Positions 24,766 through 32,478 of a stretch of DNA of 64,000 nucleotides are shown piece after piece (the stretch's first letter is position 1; every line of letters starts with the position of its first letter). Under the pieces are notes generated by a model, which did no database searches, was not told the DNA's origin, and saw only the letters and a program-made list of their open reading frames with translations. The stretch spans positions 1 to 64,000 of the forward strand of contig NZ_JASISZ010000032.1 in the NCBI RefSeq assembly GCF_030063355.1, written 5' to 3'. The position numbers and the translations under genes are program-made. This stretch comes from Streptomyces sp. PH10-H1. GTDB lineage: Bacteria; Actinomycetota; Actinomycetes; Streptomycetales; Streptomycetaceae.

Positions 24766-27393
24766 TCAGGACGCCACCGGTGCCATCGCGTCGACGATGC
24801 CGGGGTTGGCGTCGATCCACTGATTGACGCCCTGCGCCTCATGGCCCTGTCCGGCGTCCTGGATCTGCTTCTCCAGGCTGCCGAGCTGCGCCTCGGTCAT
24901 GTGCCACTTCTTGAGCCAGCCCGCGAACTCGGGGAACTTCTGCGGGAAGTCCTTGTGCGCGAGGGTCTTGATCTGGTTGTTCGCCCCGAAGGCCTGCTGC
25001 GGGTCGGCGAGCTTGGTCAGCTGGTACTTGCTGTAGGCCCAGTGCGGGGTCCAGAGCACGACCGCGACCGGCTCCTTCTTGGCGTAGGAACGCTCCAGCT
25101 GGGCGAGCATGCCGGGTGAACTGCCGTTGGTGACCGTGTACTCCTTGTCGAGGCCGTACGCGGGCAGCACCTTGGTCTTGAGCAGGTTCATCTCGCCGGT
25201 GCCGGGCTCGATGCCGATGATCCGGCCCTGGAAGAGATCCGCCTTGCCCTTGAGGTCGGCGAGCGTCTTCACGTCCTTGACGTAGGACGGGACGGCGATC
25301 TCCAGGGAGGTCTTCTCGTACCAGGCCCCGAGGTCGACGAGGTTGTCCTTGTACTTGTCCCAGTACTGCTGCTGCGCGACGGGCAGCCAGCCGTCGAACT
25401 CCACGTCCACCTGCCCGTTGGCCATGGCGGTGAACATCGAGCCGACGTCGTACTGGGCCATCTTCGGCTTGTAGCCGCGGCGTTGCAGGACGGCCTGCCA
25501 CAGATACGTGGTGGCGATGTCCTCGTCCCACGGGAAGTAGCCGATGTCCGGGGCGGCCCCGGCCTCCTTGCCCTTGGCGTCGCCGGCCGCGGCCTTCTTC
25601 ACCGGGGCCATCTTGTCGACGACGCCCGGGTTCTTCTTCAGCCAAGCACGCACGCCGTCCTGCTCATGGCTCTGCCCGGCGTCCTGGATGGCCGCTTCGA
25701 GGCTGGTGAGCTGCGCCTCGGTGAGCTTGAAGTCCTTGAGCCACTGGGCGATCTTCGGCTCCTTGGCGGCGAAGCCCTTGTGGGCGATGGTGTGCACGCC
25801 GTCGCCCTTGCCCCAGGCGCCCAGGGGGTCCTTGAGCTTCTTGAGATCGTGCTTGCTGTAGGCCCAGTGCGGGGACCACAGGGTGACGACGACGGGCTCC
25901 TTGGCCTTCAGCGACCGGTCGAGCTGGGCGAGCATGCTCGCGGTGCTGCCGGTGGTGACCTGGTACTCGCCCTCCAGGCCGTACTGCTTCAGGACCTTCT
26001 CGTTGAGCGTCTTCATCATGCCGGCGCCCGGTTCGATGCCGATGATCCGGCCCTTGAACTTGCCGCCCTGCCCCTTGAGGTCCGCGAGCGAGTCGATGCC
26101 CTTGACGTAGGAGGGGACGGAGAGCTCGAGGGAGGTCGGGTCGTACCAGGAGCCCAGGTCGTCCAGGTTGGCCTTGTACGTGTCCCAGTACGACTGGTGG
26201 GTGGTCGGCAGCCAGGCATCGGTCTGGAAGTCCAGCTTTCCGGCGGACAGGCCGGTGTAGAGCGGGCCGACGTCGTACTGCGACAGCTTGGGCGCGTAGC
26301 CGCGCTGCTCCAGGACTTCCTTCCACAGGAAGCTGGAGGCGATGCCCTCGTCCCAGGGGATGTAGCCGATGTTCACCGGACGGCCGTTGCCGACGTTCTT
26401 GGCGTCGGCGACGCCGGCCGTGGCGGGCGAGCCGCCGAAGATGTTCATCCCGCCGGCTACGAGGGCGAGGATGACCACGCCGACGACCGCGACGCTGGTC
26501 TGCGGGCGGTAGTTCCAGACGCGGGTGGAGCGCAGCGAGTTCAGCGCCGCGGAGGCGCGGCGGCCGAGCGGTGAGACCCGGGTGCCGAGCGAGGCGGTCA
26601 TCCGGTCCAGGTACATCGCCAGGATGACGACGGAGATGCCGCCCTCGAAGCCGAGACCGATGTTGACCTGGCTGATCGCGGTGAAGACCGACGCGCCCAG
26701 GCCTCCGCCGCCGACCATGCCGGCGGTCACGACCATGGACAGGCCGAGCATGATGACCTGGTTGATGCCCGCCATGATGGTGGGCAGCGCGAGCGGCAGC
26801 TGCACCCGCAGCAGGGTGTCGCGCGGGGTGGTGCCGAACGCGTCGGCGGCCTCGATGAGTTCGCTGTCGACCTGCCGGATGCCCAGCTCGGTCATGCGGA
26901 CGCCCGGCGGGATCGCGAAGACGATGCAGGAGATGACGCCGGGCACCTGGCCGACGCCGAAGAAGAAGATGCCCGGGATCAGATAGACGAACGCGGGCAT
27001 CGTCTGCATGAAGTCCAGTACCGGCCGCAGCAGCGTGCTGACCGTACGGTTGCGGGCCGCCCAGATGCCCAGCGGCACCGCGAGCACGACGGTGATCACG
27101 GTGGCGACCAGGACGAGCGACAGGGTCGCCATCGCCTGGTCCCACTGCTCGACCGAGTCGATCAGCGCGAAGCCGGCGAAGGTGAGCACGCCCGCGGTCG
27201 CCCCGCGCAGCCACAGGGCGAGGACCGCGAAGATCCCGGCGAGCAGCAGCGGGGCCGGCGCGCCGAGCACCGCGTCCAGGCCGTCGTACATCCCGGAGAC
27301 GACGCTGGTGATGATGTCGAAGAGCCAGGCGAAATGGTCGCGCAGGTAGGTGACGGCGCTGTCTATCCAGGCGCCGAGATGCAGTCTAGGCAT
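24766..27393 (-). CDS. Glycine-betaine/choline ABC transporter permease fused to two substrate-binding domains
   Basis: An 875-residue fusion. Residues about 1-300 are an OpuAB/ProW-type permease with EAADAFGTTPRDTLLRVQL as the EAA loop. A further helix near 315-335 precedes two tandem OpuAC binding domains, about 338-600 and 616-875. Both domains have the aromatic-cage signatures: GYIPWDEG/AWLPTTHQSYW/LWSPHWAYS and GYFPWDED/GWLPVAQQQYW/LWTPHWAYS. The binding domains face outside and collect quaternary amine osmolytes. The ATG at 27391-27393 has AAGGAG 8 bp upstream and overlaps the ATPase gene by 8 bp. Two binding domains per permease mean four per dimeric transporter. Confidence 0.95.
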   Translation of the reverse strand: MPRLHLGAWIDSAVTYLRDHFAWLFDIITSVVSGMYDGLDAVLGAPAPLLLAGIFAVLALWLRGATAGVLTFAGFALIDSVEQWDQAMATLSLVLVATVITVVLAVPLGIWAARNRTVSTLLRPVLDFMQTMPAFVYLIPGIFFFGVGQVPGVISCIVFAIPPGVRMTELGIRQVDSELIEAADAFGTTPRDTLLRVQLPLALPTIMAGINQVIMLGLSMVVTAGMVGGGGLGASVFTAISQVNIGLGFEGGISVVILAMYLDRMTASLGTRVSPLGRRASAALNSLRSTRVWNYRPQTSVAVVGVVILALVAGGMNIFGGSPATAGVADAKNVGNGRPVNIGYIPWDEGIASSFLWKEVLEQRGYAPKLSQYDVGPLYTGLSAGKLDFQTDAWLPTTHQSYWDTYKANLDDLGSWYDPTSLELSVPSYVKGIDSLADLKGQGGKFKGRIIGIEPGAGMMKTLNEKVLKQYGLEGEYQVTTGSTASMLAQLDRSLKAKEPVVVTLWSPHWAYSKHDLKKLKDPLGAWGKGDGVHTIAHKGFAAKEPKIAQWLKDFKLTEAQLTSLEAAIQDAGQSHEQDGVRAWLKKNPGVVDKMAPVKKAAAGDAKGKEAGAAPDIGYFPWDEDIATTYLWQAVLQRRGYKPKMAQYDVGSMFTAMANGQVDVEFDGWLPVAQQQYWDKYKDNLVDLGAWYEKTSLEIAVPSYVKDVKTLADLKGKADLFQGRIIGIEPGTGEMNLLKTKVLPAYGLDKEYTVTNGSSPGMLAQLERSYAKKEPVAVVLWTPHWAYSKYQLTKLADPQQAFGANNQIKTLAHKDFPQKFPEFAGWLKKWHMTEAQLGSLEKQIQDAGQGHEAQGVNQWIDANPGIVDAMAPVAS

Positions 27394-28252
27394 CGGCCGG
27401 CTCCTTGCTGTCCGAGGTGCGCGCCGACACGTCGGCCAGTGCCCGGCCGCGGTCCACGTCCTCCATGAAGGAGGCGACATAGGAGTCGGCGGGGTGGAGC
27501 AGCAGCTCCTCCACAGTGCCGTTCTGGACGATCCGGCCGTCACGCATCACCGCGATGCGGTCCCCGAGACGTACCGCCTCATGGGGGTCGTGGGTGATGA
27601 AGACGATGGTCTTGTGAAGGGTTTTCTGCAGGTCGAGCAACTGCTGCTGCATCTCGCGGCGGATCAGCGGGTCCAGCGCGCTGAACGCCTCGTCCATCAG
27701 CAGGACGGGGGCCTCGGTGGCGAGCGCACGGGCCAGGCCCACGCGCTGCTGCATACCGCCGGACAGCTCGTCGGGCCAGGACTTCTCCCAGCCGCCGAGA
27801 CCGGTGAGTTCCAGCGCCTCAGTGGCCCGCCGCTCGCGCTCGGCGCGCGGGACGCCCTGTACACAGAGGCCGTAGGCCGCGTTCTCCAGGACACTGCGGT
27901 GCGGGAAGAGCGCGAAGTGCTGGAAGACCATGCTGATGCCGTGTGATCGCACCCGGCGCAGTTCGCCGCTGTCCAGCGCGGTGAGGTCCTGGCCGTCGAA
28001 CAGTACGCGTCCGGCAGTCGGCGGAAGCAGCCCGTTGAGCGTGCGCAGGAGGGTGGACTTGCCCGATCCGGACAGGCCCATGACGACGAAGACCTCGCCC
28101 TCACGCACCTCGAACGAGGCGTCGATGACGGCCGCCGTGACGCCGTCGTCGCGCAGCTCATCCCGGTCCGCGCCCTCTTCGAGCCGGCGCACCGCTTCCT
28201 CGGGCTGCCGCCCGAAGACCTTGTACAGATGCTCAACTTGCAGCCTTGACAC
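27386..28252 (-). CDS. Glycine-betaine/choline ABC transporter ATP-binding protein
   Basis: A 288-residue ABC ATPase of the OpuAA/ProV type: Walker A GLSGSGKST, Q-loop FQHFALFPHR, signature LSGGMQQR, Walker B VLLMDEAFSALD and H-loop FITHD. It ends soon after the nucleotide-binding domain; the CBS pair that senses ionic strength in many OpuA ATPases is absent, so osmotic gating must work differently or be lacking. It is the first gene of a two-gene operon, with the permease-binding-protein fusion overlapping its end. The RBS is GAGG 5 bp before the ATG. The upstream region has GTCACATC direct repeats. Confidence 0.94.
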   Translation of the reverse strand: MSRLQVEHLYKVFGRQPEEAVRRLEEGADRDELRDDGVTAAVIDASFEVREGEVFVVMGLSGSGKSTLLRTLNGLLPPTAGRVLFDGQDLTALDSGELRRVRSHGISMVFQHFALFPHRSVLENAAYGLCVQGVPRAERERRATEALELTGLGGWEKSWPDELSGGMQQRVGLARALATEAPVLLMDEAFSALDPLIRREMQQQLLDLQKTLHKTIVFITHDPHEAVRLGDRIAVMRDGRIVQNGTVEELLLHPADSYVASFMEDVDRGRALADVSARTSDSKEPADA

Positions 28253-28363
28253 ATATACCTCGCGGGTCGGGCCAAGAGCGACGCACAGCCCCCGCTTGTG
28301 GGTCGCTCACTTCAAGACCGGCGGCTGCCCACCTTTATGTAAAGCAAACCAAACGGTGACTCA

Positions 28364-28393
28364 GGTCACATCACGTCACATCGCGTCACATTT
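28364..28393. repeat. Triple GTCACATY direct repeat upstream of the betaine operon
   Basis: Three 10-bp units (GGTCACATCA, CGTCACATCG, CGTCACATTT) lie about 110 bp upstream of the ATPase start and overlap the 3' end of a doubtful small ORF. Helically phased direct repeats of 10 bp are typical of a regulator lining up on one DNA face. They could control the betaine operon. Confidence 0.5.
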
Positions 28394-28553
28394 TGCCCAG
28401 CAGCCCCAGAACCTCGGATTGCGGCTCCGGGGCCGCGGCGACGAAGCTCAGTGACTGCACGGTCACGGGCCGCACGCCACCCTCGGCGGCCAGGCCGACG
28501 CGCCGGAGACGCGCCGTCAAACGCGCCGGAATCACCCTGCGCGGGCGTGCCAT
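28386..28553 (-). CDS. Possible 55-aa basic protein, doubtful
   Basis: An open frame starting with ATG 9 bp from the exonuclease GTG on the other strand: MARPRRVIPARLTARLRRVG, later SFVAAAPEPQSEVLGLLGKM. It has no RBS, and I recognise no family. The composition is arginine-rich then acidic, which could be chance in GC-rich DNA. It is listed because it lies wholly outside recognised genes and would be a leaderless partner of the exonuclease promoter region. Confidence 0.22.
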   Translation of the reverse strand: MARPRRVIPARLTARLRRVGLAAEGGVRPVTVQSLSFVAAAPEPQSEVLGLLGKM

Positions 28554-28562
28554 GCTGACCGC

Positions 28563-29510
28563 GTGACTGACGCGCACCCGAACAAGCTGCTTCTGCTCGA
28601 CACCGCGAGCCTGTACTTCCGCGCCTACTTCGGCGTCCCGGAATCGGTGAAGGCGCCCGACGGCACGCCCGTCAACGCGGTGCGCGGGCTTCTGGACTTC
28701 ATCACCCGCCTGGTCACCGACCACGAACCCGACGAGATCGTCGCCTGCATGGACGCCGACTGGCGCCCGCAGTGGCGCGTCGACCTCATCCCCTCCTACA
28801 AGGCGCACCGCGTCGCGGAGGAGGCCCCGGCGGGCTCGTCCGGTCCGGACACCGAGGAGGTCCCCGACACCCTCTCCCCCCAGGTGCCGATCATCGAGGC
28901 CGTCCTCGACGCCATCGGCATCGCCCGTGTCGGCGTCCCCGGCTACGAGGCGGACGACGTCATCGGCACGCTCGCCGGCCAGGCCCTGTGGGCGGTGGAC
29001 ATCGTCACCGGCGACCGCGACCTCTTCCAGCTCGTCGACGACACCCGCGGCGTGCGCGTGCTCTACCCGCGCAAGGGCGTCGGCGACTGCGACTTCATCA
29101 CCGAGGACGTCATCCTCACCCGCTACGGCGTACGCGCCGACCAGTACGCCGACTTCGCGGCGCTGCGCGGCGATGCCAGCGACGGCCTCCCCGGTGTGAA
29201 GGGCATCGGTGAGAAGACCGCCGCCCAGCTCATCACCGAACACGGCGACCTGGCAGGCGTACGCGCGGCCGCCGCCGACCCCGCCGCCAAGCTCACCCCC
29301 GCCAAGCGCAGGGGCATCGTGGAGGCCGCCGCCTATCTCGACGTCGCCCCCAAGGTCGTCACGGTCGCCCCCGACATCCCCCTCCCCGCCTTCAACCCGG
29401 CCCTCCCCACCGAACCCGCCGACCCGGAGCTCCTCGAAGCCCTCGCGGAACAATGGGGCCTCGGCGGCTCGCTACTGCGCCTCCTGGACGCCCTGGCGGA
29501 CGCCCGCTGA
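28563..29510 (+). CDS. 5'-3' exonuclease (PolA N-domain/FEN family)
   Basis: A 315-residue stand-alone 5'-nuclease. The metal-binding acidic residues are visible in LLLLDTASLYFRAYFG, VACMDADWRPQWR, GYEADDVIGTLA and VDIVTGDRDLFQLVDD. The helix-hairpin-helix for DNA binding follows (DGLPGVKGIGEKTAAQLI). It should remove 5' flaps or RNA primers, like the N-terminal domain of DNA polymerase I. The GTG at 28563 has CATGCT just upstream, consistent with a leaderless transcript. It is followed by a small dyad at 29515 and then the conservon. It is cytosolic. Confidence 0.93.
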   Translation: MTDAHPNKLLLLDTASLYFRAYFGVPESVKAPDGTPVNAVRGLLDFITRLVTDHEPDEIVACMDADWRPQWRVDLIPSYKAHRVAEEAPAGSSGPDTEEVPDTLSPQVPIIEAVLDAIGIARVGVPGYEADDVIGTLAGQALWAVDIVTGDRDLFQLVDDTRGVRVLYPRKGVGDCDFITEDVILTRYGVRADQYADFAALRGDASDGLPGVKGIGEKTAAQLITEHGDLAGVRAAAADPAAKLTPAKRRGIVEAAAYLDVAPKVVTVAPDIPLPAFNPALPTEPADPELLEALAEQWGLGGSLLRLLDALADAR

Positions 29511-29514
29511 CGCG

Positions 29515-29530
29515 GTGTCCGTTCGGACAC
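29515..29530. promoter_or_regulatory. Short dyad GTGTCCG-tt-CGGACAC after exonuclease gene
   Basis: Perfect 7-bp arms with a 2-bp centre, 4 bp after the exonuclease stop and 157 bp before cvnA. It is too compact for a good RNA hairpin and may be a protein-binding site for the conservon promoter. A GGAACC motif at about 29590 lies 17 bp from ACTATG and could be a promoter. Confidence 0.35.
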
Positions 29531-29686
29531 TTCGGCCAGAACTGGTCTACGAGCGAGCAAATTCGAAAGGATCTTCCCGCAAAACCGTGCGGAACCAGTC
29601 GGTCGCGGTGTGTACTATGCGGATCCGCTTTCGGGGCGGATTCCGCGCCCCTGCCCCGCTCCCCCCATCTCCCCGAGGTCCATTCG

Positions 29687-31117
29687 ATGATCGAAATACC
29701 GGACCTGGCCGCCGGCGGCCGGGCCGCCCGGACCGTGTTGGCGGTCGCCCCGGGGGGCGGGCTGCTGCGCTCGCGCCGTCACCGGGCCCGGCAGGGCGAG
29801 GAGATCGCCGCGCTGCGGGCCCATCTGGACGGCGCACGGCAGGAAGTCGGCCGCGCCTCCGAGGCGTTCACCGCCGAGATCGTCCATCTCGCGAAGCAAC
29901 GCATGCCGGCCGAGGCCACCCGCGCCGCCCATCCGCACATCCAGGTTCCGGGCCCGCTCCACCCGGAGCTCGCCGGCACCGGTCTCGGTGCGGGTCTTGA
30001 CGGCGTCCTGGACGAGCTGCTGACCGCCATGGCGCAGGAGCGCAAGCGCGTGGACGCCGCCGCCCGCGCGGGCATGCGCGGCGCCACGCGCGACATCCAG
30101 GCCGGTCTCTACCGGCTGCAGGACGTGCTGCGCGGACTCCAGCAGCGCTATGACGAGCCGGAGTTGGCACAGACGCTGTTCGCCCTCGACCACGAGAACG
30201 AGCAGTCACTGCGCCGCGCGCAGGTCACCGCCGTGGTGTGCGGAGCCTGGGTGGGGCTGGCCCGTGAGGAGTCCCATCTGGTGGAGGCGGTGACGGGCGG
30301 CCAGTCCCGGCTCGTCGGCTACCACCGGGTCCAGGTCCACAACCACCTCGAGGCGGGCACGGCGCTCGTCTCGCACGCCGTGGAGCCGGTCGCGATCATC
30401 GTCGCCGAGCTCCTCGACAACGCGCTGCGGCACTCCTCGCCCGACACCGTCGTCGTGGTGAACCTCGAACGCGCCCACCACGGAGTCTCCGTCACGATCG
30501 ACGACTCCGGCGTCGGCATGGCCTCGGACGAACGGGCCTACGCGCAGCGGATGGTGGCAGGCAGCGACCCGATCCTGCTGTCCGAACTCGGCGACCCGCC
30601 CCGGATGGGACTGGCCGCGATCGGCCAGCTGACCCGGAAGTTCGACCTGTCCGTCGATCTGTCGACACCGTCGCCCTACGGCGGCGTCCGCGCGGTGCTG
30701 CTCATCAAGAACCACCTGCTCAGCCGGATCGACCCGGTGGAGCGGCCGCCCGCCGCCAGCACCCCGCGGTCCACCCGCCCGGCCGTGGCGGAGCCGCAGG
30801 CAGCGACACCGGCTCTGGCACCGGCACCAGCACCGGCACCGGCCGTGGCGCCGGCGGACGCGCAGCCGAACCGCGCCCCGCACCGCACCACTCATGACCC
30901 CGCCGCGATCACCCACGAGCCCGCCCTCGACGGTGACGCCCTGCCGCAGCGCCGCCGCCGGGCCCGTTCCGACGCCGAGCCCGTGCCAGCCGCGGCCGAG
31001 CCGGCCCCGCCGCGGGTACGGACCCCCGAGGAGTCGGCCGCCGCGCTCGGCGCCCTGCAGTCCGGAACCGCCGCGGCGCGGTCCGCCCTCGAATCCGAAG
31101 GGAACGATCCGCGATGA
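29687..31117 (+). CDS. rarA: Conservon sensor histidine-kinase-like ATPase (CvnA/RarA type)
   Basis: A 476-residue protein. A helical region (residues about 30-215) with coiled-coil character is followed by a HATPase_c domain: N-box VAELLDNALRHSS, G1 DDSGVGMAS, then PRMGLAAIGQLTRKF. The tail after about 350 is disordered, Ala/Pro-rich with an APAPAPAP run. No convincing membrane helix is present, unlike many CvnA proteins. In the family it controls the downstream CvnB-CvnD module. The ATG at 29687 has GAGG 8 bp upstream. The stop overlaps cvnB by ATGA. In S. coelicolor and S. griseus the matching cluster represses aerial growth; the symbol is assigned by gene order and P450 content. Confidence 0.88.
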   Translation: MIEIPDLAAGGRAARTVLAVAPGGGLLRSRRHRARQGEEIAALRAHLDGARQEVGRASEAFTAEIVHLAKQRMPAEATRAAHPHIQVPGPLHPELAGTGLGAGLDGVLDELLTAMAQERKRVDAAARAGMRGATRDIQAGLYRLQDVLRGLQQRYDEPELAQTLFALDHENEQSLRRAQVTAVVCGAWVGLAREESHLVEAVTGGQSRLVGYHRVQVHNHLEAGTALVSHAVEPVAIIVAELLDNALRHSSPDTVVVVNLERAHHGVSVTIDDSGVGMASDERAYAQRMVAGSDPILLSELGDPPRMGLAAIGQLTRKFDLSVDLSTPSPYGGVRAVLLIKNHLLSRIDPVERPPAASTPRSTRPAVAEPQAATPALAPAPAPAPAVAPADAQPNRAPHRTTHDPAAITHEPALDGDALPQRRRRARSDAEPVPAAAEPAPPRVRTPEESAAALGALQSGTAAARSALESEGNDPR

Positions 31118-31536
31118 CCAGCCGCGACGCCGGTGACACGGCATGGGTACTCGATCCGATCCTGGAGATCCCGCACGTCCAGGCCGCCATCCTGCTCACC
31201 AGGGACGGTCTCGTCACCGGGTACTCCGCCGCGCTGTCGCAGGCCACCGCGGAGCGCACCGCCGCGATCACCAGCACCGTGCAGGGCGCGTGCCGGGCCG
31301 CCGCGGCCGCCTTCGCCGACCAGGACGACGCGCAGGTACGCCAGGTCGTCATCGAGTCCGACCACGGCTACATCCTGGTCGCGCCGACCACCCACGGCAC
31401 CTGCGTGGCCGCCTTCGGCGATCCCGAGGTACGCCTGGACCTGCTCGCCCACCGGGTCCACTCGCAGGTGGCCCGGCTCGGCGAGAAGGCGATGGCCGCC
31501 GCGCCCCGGGGAGCCGATGGCGGCTCTCCGGCATGA
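31114..31536 (+). CDS. rarB: Roadblock/LC7 domain protein (CvnB/RarB)
   Basis: A 140-residue roadblock/LC7 domain: LDPILEIPHVQAAILLTRDG, LVTGYSAALSQATAERTAA, and GYILVAPTTHGTCVAAFGDP. Such proteins dimerise and act as GTPase partners or activators of the MglB type, here expected to pair with CvnD. It begins in an ATGA overlap with cvnA and ends in an ATGA overlap with cvnC, so the operon is tightly coupled. It is cytosolic or membrane-peripheral. Confidence 0.93.
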   Translation: MTSRDAGDTAWVLDPILEIPHVQAAILLTRDGLVTGYSAALSQATAERTAAITSTVQGACRAAAAAFADQDDAQVRQVVIESDHGYILVAPTTHGTCVAAFGDPEVRLDLLAHRVHSQVARLGEKAMAAAPRGADGGSPA

Positions 31537-31889
31537 CGGGCCGCCGGAGCGGCCGCCCACTGGTCCCCGCGTATGTGTCCACCGGCGGGGTGGCGCGGCC
31601 GAGCCGTAACAGCCTGGAGCGCCTCTCGGTGCTGACCGGCGAGAAGACCCTCCCCGACGATCTCCCCGCCGCCCCGCACGCGCTGCTCAAGGCGCTGGAC
31701 GGCGGATCGCTCACCGTGGTGGAGACCGCCGCCCTGCTGGAACTTCCGGTCTCCGCCGTACGCGTCCTCGCCGCAGGCCTGATCGACCAGGGGCTGGTGC
31801 GTGCCCGCCCGCCGGTCCCCTTCGCCGCCCTGCCCGACTCCGACTTGTTGAAGAGAGTGGCCGATGGCCTCCGTGCCCTCAAGCAGTAG
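31533..31889 (+). CDS. rarC: DUF742 protein (CvnC/RarC)
   Basis: A 118-residue DUF742 protein with a winged-helix-like core: VPAYVSTGGVARPSRNSLERL, LPDDLPAAPHALLKAL and VVETAALLELPVSAVRVLAAGL. Its biochemical role in conservons is unclear; it is always between CvnB and CvnD. The start overlaps cvnB and the end overlaps cvnD by 26 bp. The ATG at 31533 is fixed by the ATGA junction. Confidence 0.92.
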   Translation: MTGRRSGRPLVPAYVSTGGVARPSRNSLERLSVLTGEKTLPDDLPAAPHALLKALDGGSLTVVETAALLELPVSAVRVLAAGLIDQGLVRARPPVPFAALPDSDLLKRVADGLRALKQ

Positions 31890-32478
31890 CACCGGCACCA
31901 GCGGCCTGCATCTGCCGGACAGCGCCCGCGAACTGGTGAAGATCCTGGTGGCGGGGCCCTTCGGGGTGGGCAAGACCACGCTGATCGACTCGGTCTCCGA
32001 GATCCGGCCGCTGCACACCGAGGAGCACCTGTCCGAGGCGTCCGTGTCGGTGGACAACCTCGCCGGAGTGCGGGACAAGACCACCACCACCGTCGCCATC
32101 GACTTCGGACGGATCAGCCTGGAAGGGGGGATCGTGCTGTACCTGTTCGGCACCCCCGGCCAGGAGCGCTTCCGCTCCCTGTGGGCGGACATCGCCTACG
32201 GGGCGCTCGGCGCGCTCGTGCTGGTCGACACCCGCCGCATCGACGACTCCTTCGACGTCCTCGGCCTGGTGGAGGAGACGGGACTGCCGTACGCCGTCGC
32301 GCTCAACACCTTCCCCGACTCCCGTCACTACACCGAGGACCAGCTCCGCCGTTCCCTGGACCTGGATCCCAGTACCCCGATGGTGACCTGCGACGCCCGG
32401 GACACCAACTCCTCCATCGATTCGCTGCTCGCCCTCGTCCAGCACCTGATAGCCCGCCACCGTCCGGAGACCTGGTGA
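31864..32478 (+). CDS. rarD: Small Ras-like GTPase (CvnD/RarD)
   Basis: A 204-residue GTPase with G1 VAGPFGVGKTTLID, G2 threonines in DKTTTTVAIDFG and G3 LFGTPGQERFRSLW. The usual NKxD base-specificity motif is replaced by ALNTFPD, as is common in prokaryotic MglA/CvnD-like GTPases. It is likely the switch protein of the conservon, membrane-peripheral in a complex with CvnA-C. The start lies inside cvnC, and the stop overlaps the P450 start as GTGA. Confidence 0.94.
   Translation: MASVPSSSSTGTSGLHLPDSARELVKILVAGPFGVGKTTLIDSVSEIRPLHTEEHLSEASVSVDNLAGVRDKTTTTVAIDFGRISLEGGIVLYLFGTPGQERFRSLWADIAYGALGALVLVDTRRIDDSFDVLGLVEETGLPYAVALNTFPDSRHYTEDQLRRSLDLDPSTPMVTCDARDTNSSIDSLLALVQHLIARHRPETW

Noticed and set aside
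28386-29453. 355-codon minus-strand ORF across the exonuclease gene
   Set aside because: Its main part is a shadow of the exonuclease; only the last 55 codons, outside that gene, were kept as a doubtful entry.
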